A stretch of 64,000 nucleotides of DNA, from assembly GCA_028716525.1 (NCBI GenBank), contig JAQUPQ010000005.1, positions 1 to 64,000 of the forward strand. Reading direction: 5' to 3'. Origin of the DNA: Terriglobia bacterium (lineage in GTDB: Bacteria; Acidobacteriota; Terriglobia; JAIQFV01). Position 1 is the first letter of the stretch; the number at the start of each line of letters is the position of its first letter. Shown here piece by piece: positions 51,379-58,645 of the stretch. Position numbers and translations under genes: made by a program. The notes beneath the pieces were generated by a model. It searched no databases, had not been told where the DNA came from, and saw only the letters and a program-made list of their open reading frames with translations.

Positions 51379-53478
51379 TCACATCTTGAATCCGCTGCCT
51401 GTGGCGTCAGCGATATTTCGAGTGCCCCAGTTGTGCTTTCCCTTTGTGTCCGTCTCGGCGATGGTTTTGAGCTGACAGAGCGAATGGTTCCAAATGACGT
51501 CGTGCACAAAAGCGGGAAACAAGTGCTGAAAGAACCACCACAATAGCCGCGTGATTGCCGTCCGCCCCCGCTGGAAGCGGAAGGCTACGTAAATGGACAA
51601 ATTGCAGAGCTGTTCGCCGGCCGGCTCGACTTCGAAAAACATCACGCCGCCGCGAGCGAAGCCGTTCTGCACGCGATAAATCAGCAGATGGCCTTCCGCG
51701 ATCCTTTCTAATTTCACATCAAAGGAGAACCGGCGGGCGAAGACCTCATAACAAATCACACACCCCACTTCATTCGCTTGGCCCAGGATGCGTCGGATGC
51801 GGACCCAACGGGGAAGGAAATAACCCCGGTCCGTTTCGCCAAAGCGGCCCAGTTGGCGCAGCACTGCGGGGCACGTGCCCCGGATACGAATGGTGTACAT
51901 CCGCTCAAACTCCAACGGGTCAGGTACCTCCACTTGGCATTCGGCCAACTCACGCCGAAATACAGCGCGTTTGGTTTCGAACTGCTCCTTCGCCACGCCG
52001 GTTGTGAACCGGCCAAACCCCTCCCATCTGAGGTGAAAGAAACATTCGGTGAGATAGTTGCGCAACGTGATCGCCAACCCGCCACTTAAGATCAACCAAA
52101 GAGTGGCGGGATGGATCATGGCCCGAAAGGTTGTTTCATACCGATCATCACCACTGGCAATTTTCCAAAGGATTTGTTCCAGACGCCGGTGCTCAGCGAT
52201 GCTGGCTTTTCGCTCCGTGATGACGGCTTGGTAGAGAACCCGACTAAGGACCGATGAACTGAAGACGACGCGGTGCAAGAAGAACACCAGAGCGGCGAAT
52301 CGGTTATCGCGACGAAAACTGCGGATGGTCGGCGCATATCCCTCCTCAAGACTGCGCCGGTCCACGCCCCGATCGAGGAGCGTCTCGGCCAGAGCACTGG
52401 CCGTGTAGTGCGCCGAAAGAATCCCGTCTTTGTAAAGCCGGGCGGTCGCCATGTCACCAATGGCAGCGACTCGGTCAGCGAAGGGCTGTCGCGCCGAGCC
52501 GACCACCAAGCGGGGATTGCAAACGCAGGCCGTGCGCAGTTGTGTGCCCGGCAACAGGAGGTGGCGAATGTGGGGGAGTTCAAGGAACTCGTGGATGATT
52601 CGTTGATTTCCCTTCACCCCGGGCAAGGTGTCGATGCTGGGACCCACGAGGACTACCGTGATGTAGCCTCGCTTAGGCAGCAGCGAACACATCTCAAGCT
52701 GCAATGACGCCGATCCATATTCCACGAAGTGCAGATGGCCCTCCAGGTTCGGGGCCACACCCGGCGGTGATTCCAATTCAAAGATCAAGGCGGGTCGCAG
52801 TCGCGGCGGCCGGTAATCAGGAGCGAGCCGGCGCAACACGCGGGTCAAGGACGGTTTTGACCCGACTGTTTCGGCAGCTTCGTTGACCCCGCCTGCAAAG
52901 ACGACAAAGTCCGCTTCCAGCTTTCTCTCCGCGCCGTCCGTGCGAAAGCGCACCAGAGGTCGGCCCCTTTCCGCGTATTCGACGTCAATCACCTCGCCGC
53001 TGATCAGAGTCGCGCCCTCAGCCAGAGCACGTTCCAGCAACACGGCATCAAAATTGTGCTGTCGGTCGGGTCGCGAGGCAGGTCGCGCGCCCCGAAACAC
53101 CGACACCATCTCCCGTCCGTCGGGCACCTGCAATTCGATGTTTTTCCAATAGCCCTGGACCGTGATCGAATGAATCTGGCTCTGAACGACCTCTTCCGGC
53201 AACTGCAGGTTCAATCGATGCAGCACATCATTCAGCCGGGGTGAAAGCCCGCCCGCGCAACAATTGCAGCCCTGCAAGCCCGCCGTGGAGCATCCGCCGT
53301 TGTGGCTAAACTTCTGACGCCGCCGCTCAATGACCACAACTTTCGCATGGCGTTGTAACTGCTGCGACCGGCGGAGCAGATGAACAGAGAAAAGGGCTCC
53401 CGCCGGGCCCCCACCGATGACGACGACGGTCGCCCCGTCCGCTAAGGGTGTGTGCTTCTGGTTGGTCTTCTCGCTCAT
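51379..53478 (-). CDS. FAD-dependent geranylgeranyl-reductase-like flavoprotein with C-terminal extension
   Basis: A 699-residue protein starting MSEKTNQKHT with no signal peptide. Residues about 15-400 form a flavoprotein reductase: VVVIGGGPAGALFSVHLL for FAD, a Cys-rich CSTAGLQGCNCCAGGLS near 70, FRGARPASRPDR, and AAIGDMATARLYKDGILSAHY for the second FAD segment. From about 480 to the end there is a separate alpha/beta domain with long hydrophobic segments (ILSGGLAITL) and GCVICYEVFARRFSFDV, perhaps a START/cyclase-like or lipid-binding fold. This length is well above the usual 400. It may reduce an isoprenoid or quinone. It is the last gene of the copper/iron-sulphur operon. Confidence 0.8.
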   Translation of the reverse strand: MSEKTNQKHTPLADGATVVVIGGGPAGALFSVHLLRRSQQLQRHAKVVVIERRRQKFSHNGGCSTAGLQGCNCCAGGLSPRLNDVLHRLNLQLPEEVVQSQIHSITVQGYWKNIELQVPDGREMVSVFRGARPASRPDRQHNFDAVLLERALAEGATLISGEVIDVEYAERGRPLVRFRTDGAERKLEADFVVFAGGVNEAAETVGSKPSLTRVLRRLAPDYRPPRLRPALIFELESPPGVAPNLEGHLHFVEYGSASLQLEMCSLLPKRGYITVVLVGPSIDTLPGVKGNQRIIHEFLELPHIRHLLLPGTQLRTACVCNPRLVVGSARQPFADRVAAIGDMATARLYKDGILSAHYTASALAETLLDRGVDRRSLEEGYAPTIRSFRRDNRFAALVFFLHRVVFSSSVLSRVLYQAVITERKASIAEHRRLEQILWKIASGDDRYETTFRAMIHPATLWLILSGGLAITLRNYLTECFFHLRWEGFGRFTTGVAKEQFETKRAVFRRELAECQVEVPDPLEFERMYTIRIRGTCPAVLRQLGRFGETDRGYFLPRWVRIRRILGQANEVGCVICYEVFARRFSFDVKLERIAEGHLLIYRVQNGFARGGVMFFEVEPAGEQLCNLSIYVAFRFQRGRTAITRLLWWFFQHLFPAFVHDVIWNHSLCQLKTIAETDTKGKHNWGTRNIADATGSGFKM

Positions 53479-53661
53479 TGAGATCCCGAGGTCGGCTCAG
53501 CGAGCGTCGTCGCAATCACGACGCATCGTGCCTTCCGTCGCATCCGGCGTGTCGAAGGGTTTCAGCAAACGGCGGTCAAGTTACAATTGCATAAAGGAGG
53601 GGAAAACCAGGTTATTGCCCGCCGTCGCGCTGCTCCAAAGCGGGGCGGAAGTTCACTTCGA

Positions 53662-53889
53662 TTAAGCCCCGGGCTCCGATTTAACCATCCGCAGCCTCAT
53701 TTGAACGGGGGCGCCGACATTCCCGAAACAGTAGTTCACTAGGTGACATCCGCACGAGGCGCATTCGCCCACGCATTTTGGGCACTGCACTTCCCAAACA
53801 CCCGGCTCCAAACGAATGCACGGCACATGGACATTACACACGTCGCAATAAAAGTAGTCTAACTTTCGCTGCATCTCGGCCGGAAACAT
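53662..53889 (-). CDS. Small Cys-rich (zinc-ribbon-like) protein
   Basis: A 75-residue protein with GGAGG directly ahead of the ATG. Its cysteines occur as CDVCNVHVPC, CPKC and CASCGCH plus one more Cys, giving several CXXC-type knuckles. This favours a zinc ribbon or a small metal carrier. It lies 30 bases after the COX2-like gene and is clearly part of the operon. A metal-delivery or assembly role is possible but not shown. Confidence 0.7.
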   Translation of the reverse strand: MFPAEMQRKLDYFYCDVCNVHVPCIRLEPGVWEVQCPKCVGECASCGCHLVNYCFGNVGAPVQMRLRMVKSEPGA

Positions 53890-53919
53890 GGATTCCTCCT
53901 CGCCATCGCGATGTCTTGT

Positions 53920-54399
53920 TTACCAGCTGTCCTCCGACCCGTTGGACTTCACAATGAAGTCGCCCTGAAGCTTCGAGTGTTCCGGGCTGCACACTTGCCA
54001 GCACAGGAATGTCAGGTCGCCGGGGCGGTTCGCGTCGAACGCTACTTCGACGGTGTGTCCTGCAGGCACCTCCACAGGTCCGATGTGCAGCAGGGGAATG
54101 GCAAAACTGTGAAGCACATCGGCACTGTGCAGTTGGACAACAACGTGGTCACCCTGATTCAAGGCGATCTCCCCGGCGCGGGTTGGCTTTCGCCACCAGT
54201 AGTTGTAACCCACGATTTCATCCTGCGTCCAAAGGCCGCCGTCGGCAACGGCAGTGAGTCGGATTACCTTGGTGTTGGGTGGATAACGATGAATCATTCC
54301 GACGGTCCGCCAATACTTAAGCATCATCGGCAGACCCAACAAAACGATCAGCACGGCCAACACACCGGCGGTTTCCTTCCATTTCATTGTTTTTGGCAT
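53920..54399 (-). CDS. CuA-like COX2-type protein without the Met ligand
   Basis: A 159-residue protein: one N-terminal membrane helix (about 9-28) and a periplasmic cupredoxin domain. The metal site shows His97 (VLHSFAIP), Cys133, Cys137 (FLCWQVCSPE) and His141, but position 144, the usual Met of C-x3-C-x3-H-x2-M, is Leu. That leaves an incomplete CuA centre, or one with a changed axial ligand. Cytochrome oxidase subunit II and NosZ CuA domains are the closest relatives. It starts four bases after the polyferredoxin gene. Confidence 0.85.
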   Translation of the reverse strand: MPKTMKWKETAGVLAVLIVLLGLPMMLKYWRTVGMIHRYPPNTKVIRLTAVADGGLWTQDEIVGYNYWWRKPTRAGEIALNQGDHVVVQLHSADVLHSFAIPLLHIGPVEVPAGHTVEVAFDANRPGDLTFLCWQVCSPEHSKLQGDFIVKSNGSEDSW

Positions 54400-54403
54400 G
54401 GCA

Positions 54404-55861
54404 TCACCCGATAAAGAGTTTTAGAAAGAGCACTGTCACGCCCAGCAGCAGAACTGCAGGCGGAATCATGCTTCGAAAAAGTTGCGTGGGATCTTTGAAG
54501 AGTTGACTTCCGACCTTGTGGAGGCCGCGTAGGCCGAAATAGAGACCGGCAAGTAGGATGGGCACCTGGGCGAAGGGCACCCACTGGGGCCACAGCGGCT
54601 TCCAGGGAAACTCTGCCGTGCCCAGCAAATTCATCCCCCAGCCGAGCGGGTCGGAAGCCACGGAAACGATATACGACCCGTTGACCATGATGAGAGGAAC
54701 GCTAAAAGCAATCCAGGCGAGCAGTCCCATCGGCACCAGCATGTAGGCGTATTTCAGGAAAAGTTCTTTGGTGGAAACATCGTCGGCTCGGGCGTACCAT
54801 TTCCCCAACCGAATCGAAAGGTAAAACAGCGCCGGAAAAATAACTAGGGCGAGCAGCGCCTGACCTGCTGCAAACATGCCAAAGCCGCCCCAGTTGTGCT
54901 TTTCGGAGATATTGGCCCAATCCTTCAACCATCCCCAAGGACCCAGCAGCACGATGGAATAACTGAAGGCCAGCATCAGCATAATGCAAGCTTTCCAGAC
55001 TTCATCGTAGCCCCGCAAAGCCACGTCGCTGGTTGAAAATGGCCGAAGGTACAAAGAAATATTATCGTTGGGGCAGCTTTTGACGCATTCAAAACAGAGC
55101 CCACAATAATTATTCCTGTCCAGCTTGCCCATATAGACATTCCACGGACACGCCCATCCTTTGTCGCTGCCTCGGATGCAGGATTTCGTCGTGCACTTCA
55201 GACAGACCTCTTTGTCCGCGGACCGCAGCTCCACGGTGGAGGTCATGGCATAAAGGCTGAGGAAACCGCTGATGGGGCAAATGTAGTTGCAGAAAGTCCG
55301 CAGACGATACACCAGTGCCATTCCGGCAGCCAGTAGAATCAGCACGCCGAAGACGATGGCGCTCACTAACGGGCGCGTTACCAGCAAGGCGCTGAAGGTG
55401 GCCAAAAAGAGAAAACCGAAGTTCTGCAACCAGATGTTGCTCAGCCGCTTGGGCCAGCGCTTCTGAAGCCCGAAGAATTTGTTCAAGGTTCCCGGACTCT
55501 TGCCGGAACGCACCCCCACCACCGACCGCCGCTGCAGCCAGTCGCCGAAGAACGGCAGGGGACACATCGTGCACCACAGTCGCGAGCCGAAGGGCATCAT
55601 GACGGCAATCAGCACGAACCACCACAAGATCCACACAAACACGATAATGATGTTGCGATTGCCGATCGGGGTCCCGAAGAAGCCGGCGATCAAGAACAGG
55701 TAGAACAGGAAGAGATTGGGAAGGATCACCAAAAACTGGAAACTGCGCATGCGCACCAGGCCCTTCAACCAGGGCAAGTGGGCAAACACGTCAAAGCGCC
55801 AAGGCTTTTTCTCTATCTCCTGGGGAACTGGCTCTGTAAGGATCCGTTCTGCCGTTGCCAT
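54404..55861 (-). CDS. Membrane polyferredoxin (NosR/NapH/CcoG-like)
   Basis: A 485-residue inner-membrane protein. The start at 55861 (MATAERILTEP) is favoured because GAGGTGAG precedes it. Hydrophobic helices alternate with RLWCTMCPLPFFG and TFCNYICPISG, the CX2-3CP motifs of NapH/NosR-type proteins. Between helices sits a soluble iron-sulphur part with VCLKCTTKSC, ACPWN and CGLCFECVKSCPND, enough for two [4Fe-4S] clusters. Such proteins move electrons between quinol and periplasmic redox partners. Here the partners would be the CuA-like and blue copper proteins of the same operon. Confidence 0.87.
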   Translation of the reverse strand: MATAERILTEPVPQEIEKKPWRFDVFAHLPWLKGLVRMRSFQFLVILPNLFLFYLFLIAGFFGTPIGNRNIIIVFVWILWWFVLIAVMMPFGSRLWCTMCPLPFFGDWLQRRSVVGVRSGKSPGTLNKFFGLQKRWPKRLSNIWLQNFGFLFLATFSALLVTRPLVSAIVFGVLILLAAGMALVYRLRTFCNYICPISGFLSLYAMTSTVELRSADKEVCLKCTTKSCIRGSDKGWACPWNVYMGKLDRNNYCGLCFECVKSCPNDNISLYLRPFSTSDVALRGYDEVWKACIMLMLAFSYSIVLLGPWGWLKDWANISEKHNWGGFGMFAAGQALLALVIFPALFYLSIRLGKWYARADDVSTKELFLKYAYMLVPMGLLAWIAFSVPLIMVNGSYIVSVASDPLGWGMNLLGTAEFPWKPLWPQWVPFAQVPILLAGLYFGLRGLHKVGSQLFKDPTQLFRSMIPPAVLLLGVTVLFLKLFIG

Positions 55862-55865
55862 TGTC

Positions 55866-56357
55866 TCACCTCGCATTGGAAGCGCCGGCGCGGCCCTTTT
55901 CCGCCAGCCGGTCGTTCAACAAACGCACGTGCGCATTCTCAAACTCACCGAGTTCCCGATAAACTTTTCGCAACTCCGCATCGGATGTACGCGACGATTC
56001 TCGGCTATAGAATTGCCTTGCCATCTGCTCGGCTCGCAAGCCCGCCTTGAGGGCCTGCTCGACGGTCATCGAGTCAAAGACCAGCGCCTCGGGGTCCTCT
56101 AAGTCGGGCGCCTCGATCACTTCCTTCGGCTCCTCTCCTGGAGAGGGCACCGCACCGAAGCGCTCGCGATAAAGCTTTTCGAGTTCCATGCCATGCCGGC
56201 GTTCTTCGGCAGCCAATTCGCTAAAGATTGCGGTCACTGAATCCTCGTAGCCCACGAAGAGCTGGGCCAGAGAGTTGTAGACTTCAGCGTTGCGGGCTTC
56301 AATCTGAATGGCTCGAAGTAACGGGCCACGGCAAACGTCCGACGAAACGGTGCTCAT
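55866..56357 (-). CDS. Ferritin-like (rubrerythrin-type) protein
   Basis: A 163-residue helical protein. The ATG at 56357 (MSTVSSDVCRG) overlaps the stop of the upstream gene as ATGA; longer frames are artefacts. The helices carry IQIEARNAEVYNSL, ELAAEERRHGMELEKL and GEFENAHVRLL, the E...ExxH and ExxH elements of a four-helix di-iron carboxylate site. No rubredoxin domain is present. It would hold a di-iron centre for oxygen or peroxide handling, or metal storage, in this copper/iron operon. It has no export signal. Confidence 0.82.
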   Translation of the reverse strand: MSTVSSDVCRGPLLRAIQIEARNAEVYNSLAQLFVGYEDSVTAIFSELAAEERRHGMELEKLYRERFGAVPSPGEEPKEVIEAPDLEDPEALVFDSMTVEQALKAGLRAEQMARQFYSRESSRTSDAELRKVYRELGEFENAHVRLLNDRLAEKGRAGASNAR

Positions 56358-56875
56358 TTCTTCACTCCTTGCGACGAAGGACGAAAAACCAGCAGCATGC
56401 CAAGCAGCAAACCCATCGAAAGTCCCACCGAAGTGGAGAAAAGGTGATTGGGACGGACAATCAGTTCTCCCTGCATGAACGGATGCATGTAGCCGCACGT
56501 GATCGAGCAGCGATAGCGGAACTTGCCCGGACGGCTGGCGACAAAGCTGACTTCATCAACCTCTTCGAAGTCCCCGCCCTGTGAAGGGTGCCGCACCCAG
56601 AAGGTATCGTTTTCCGGGCGCATCTTTGCCTCCAGGTTGTAACCCTCGAGATAGAAACCGTGCGTGACATCCTGGGCCACCAGGTGGAGATGGATCCGGT
56701 CGCCACGATTCACCTGAAGCACCGGCGGATCGTACGCATACTTGTGAGCAGTGATGGTAATGCTGCGGTCTTGAGGGGGTGCTAGGTGAAACGCAGTGAA
56801 CAAAAACCCCGCAAGTCCGCCCAGAACGATCACCACTGCAAGGCGCACATATTTCGAATCGATCAAATGTTTCAT
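56354..56875 (-). CDS. CuA-type COX2-like cupredoxin
   Basis: A 173-residue protein with an N-terminal membrane anchor (about 10-30), a cupredoxin domain and a hydrophobic C-terminal segment (SVGLSMGLLLGMLLVF). The complete CuA motif is seen: His72 (VTHGFYLEG), then Cys123-x3-Cys127-Gly-x2-His131-x2-Met134 (RCSITCGYMHPFMQG). It would be a binuclear copper electron acceptor on the periplasmic face. There is no cytochrome oxidase subunit I in the window, so it is not an ordinary oxidase subunit II. Its stop overlaps the ferritin-like start. Confidence 0.9.
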   Translation of the reverse strand: MKHLIDSKYVRLAVVIVLGGLAGFLFTAFHLAPPQDRSITITAHKYAYDPPVLQVNRGDRIHLHLVAQDVTHGFYLEGYNLEAKMRPENDTFWVRHPSQGGDFEEVDEVSFVASRPGKFRYRCSITCGYMHPFMQGELIVRPNHLFSTSVGLSMGLLLGMLLVFRPSSQGVKK

Positions 56876-56915
56876 GCTTCCTCCTTCACGCTTTCAATCT
56901 GTACGAAGGCTGGCA

Positions 56916-57479
56916 CTAGAAGCTGATGGTGATGTTCCCTTTCGCCGGTACCTTCACGTTTTGCTGCTTGGTTTTGTCCTGGTACCAGGCTTTGATCACA
57001 TAGTCGCCCGGCGGCACATCGGCAATGTGAAACTTGCCGCCGCCGTCCAGCAGCGAGAAGTAGGGATTCTGCAGCACCAGGATGTACGCCCCCATCTCGG
57101 GATGGATATTGCAGAGAATGGCGATTTCACCGAGTTTATTGAAGGTGTTGCTGCGAGCCATCCCCTGGCTGTAGCTCCCCAGGTTGAACTTGTCGGCACC
57201 CACACCCAACACGTTGTGCTGCAGGTTATCGCTGTTGTGGAACTCGACGGTGGCACCTGCGACCACCGGGAGGACATAAGGAACGAAAACCTTGCTGCGC
57301 TGGTCCATCTTGGCATTGCCGCCATGGAATGTTCCCGGGACTTTTTCGATGTACACCACCGCGTGGTCGGGTTTCGGCACAGCCAGCGCGCCTACGATAT
57401 CTCCCGCCCGCAAATAGCTGACGGAGAGTAAAAGACCGATGGTCGCCGTCACGAATATCGCACCCTTGATTTTGGTCAT
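56916..57479 (-). CDS. Plastocyanin-like type-1 copper protein with C-terminal beta domain
   Basis: A 187-residue secreted protein. The start at 57479 (MTKIKGAIFVTATIG) has GGAGGGAAGT immediately upstream; longer frames lack this. A signal or anchor at about 8-25 precedes a cupredoxin domain with EFHNSDNLQHNV (His81 or His88) and CNIHPEMG (Cys123, His126, Met129), the blue copper ligand set. After that a carboxypeptidase-regulatory-like segment (GKFHIADVPPGDYVIKAWY) forms a second small beta domain. First gene of the operon; 40 bases to the CuA-type gene. Confidence 0.88.
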   Translation of the reverse strand: MTKIKGAIFVTATIGLLLSVSYLRAGDIVGALAVPKPDHAVVYIEKVPGTFHGGNAKMDQRSKVFVPYVLPVVAGATVEFHNSDNLQHNVLGVGADKFNLGSYSQGMARSNTFNKLGEIAILCNIHPEMGAYILVLQNPYFSLLDGGGKFHIADVPPGDYVIKAWYQDKTKQQNVKVPAKGNITISF

Positions 57480-58052
57480 ACTTCCCTCCAGTTTTGTCAG
57501 CGCAAACCCGGATCCGGATCGCGCCTTTCGTTTCGTACTTCGTTCGCCGAGACTTTCGAAATCAGCACGATGGCTTTCGATTTTCACGGCCGCGTTCTCG
57601 TCGAAAAAAAGTGGTGCTGCCAGCGCCGGTGCGCTAAATCTCACCAGCAGGCGCAGTGCTCTCAGGGTAATTGGGTATGTGCAGAACCGGTCTCAGTGAA
57701 ATGTTCTCCATAACCCGGTGGCTGGATTCTCCCGGTCGCCATAAAACCTCCGCTTACAAAAGAAGCGATCGGGCCTAATGTTTTACTTTGGTTTCCTAGT
57801 CTCGGTCCTGCAGGAATGGGTTGGAATGGGAGTTACGATATTGCCGTTGTCAGAACTCGAGACATAACATAAAGCGACAAATAAAGCCGGCTGGGTACGC
57901 GGCGGGTATTAGGGAAGCTGAAGATCAACGGCCGCGAAGAAACTGGACCAAATCACTCCGCTTATTTACTACGCCGCTGGCCAGGTGTCAATTGTTTTCT
58001 TGGGGAAGTTTCGACCCGCCGTAAACAGATGGTGTCAGACCGGGACTACTCG
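57480..58052. other. Upstream region of the copper/iron-sulphur operon
   Basis: No gene recognised. On the minus strand a 26-codon frame (57662-57742) begins with ATG four bases after GGAGG, and could be a leader peptide, but it has no known relative. No clear promoter consensus is visible. The rest is ordinary unique sequence up to repeat copy C. Confidence 0.4.
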
Positions 58053-58521
58053 AGTTCCCTGAAATCTCCATATCGTCAATCTGGTCGTTGTTGGTTTCTT
58101 CTTCGTATCACACTTGGTTTTGGTAGCGATGCCAAGTCCGCCTCGGCGGGCGCAGGCAGCGGTTTCTTGTGCGCGTGGAGAAGACCCGTTTCTACATGAG
58201 AGTGAGGGGTCGCATTTGGGCTTGGGTGCTGCGGGCGCCGACATCGAATTCTTCAAGATACGATTCTTAGATTGCCCTTTCAGGGCAAGAACCTAATCGA
58301 GAGAGTCTTCGATCCCAGGGCGATGCCCTGGGCTATTGAAGATTGCCCTTGCAGGGCAATTACTGAATCGGTTAACGCAACTAGCAACGGGCGGAGTGGC
58401 GTATTACATTTCCAAATCCTGCTGGGTGGCGCATACATGCGTTTTTGGCGTGTGTGCGGATGGCGGAGTGAGGATTATACTTTCTGGTAGCCGGGATACG
58501 CGGCATCTCGCGTATCCCGGC
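58053..58521 (+). repeat. Composite hairpin repeat, copy C
   Basis: Hairpins in the same order as copy A: GTCCGCCTCGGCGGGC (58136-58151), TTGCCCTTTCAGGGCAA (58272-58288), CCCAGGGCGATGCCCTGGG (58314-58332), ATTGCCCTTGCAGGGCAAT (58342-58360), GCATACATGC...GCGTGTGTGC (58431-58457) and a perfect 13-bp stem GCCGGGATACGCG...CGCGTATCCCGGC (58490-58521). Spacer sequences such as TGGTAGCGATGCCAAG and GGATGGCGGAGTGAGG are shared with A, and the second also with B. It lies between the two electron-transfer operons. Confidence 0.8.
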
Positions 58522-58529
58522 TGAGTGGT

Positions 58530-58640
58530 GCACACATGCGTTCTTGGCATGTGTGCGGAAAGTCGGATGAAGGCGAGTTCATCTCCAAGCGAAGAACTTT
58601 GCGCTGTTCACCGCGCACCCCGATAGATCGGGGTGTGCGC
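58530..58640 (+). repeat. Two-hairpin repeat, copy 2
   Basis: GCACACATGC...GCATGTGTGC (58530-58556), spacer, then a stem with CACCCCGAT-AG-ATCGGGGTG (58613-58640). Over about 110 bases it matches copy 1 at 43135-43243. It directly follows composite copy C and stops five bases before the stop of the NrfD gene, so on that strand it could act as a terminator hairpin for that operon. Confidence 0.75.
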
Positions 58641-58645
58641 CGCCT

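Noticed and set aside
53920-56875. Terminal cytochrome oxidase operon
   Set aside because: Only COX2-like cupredoxins are present; no subunit I or III lies in the visible neighbourhood.
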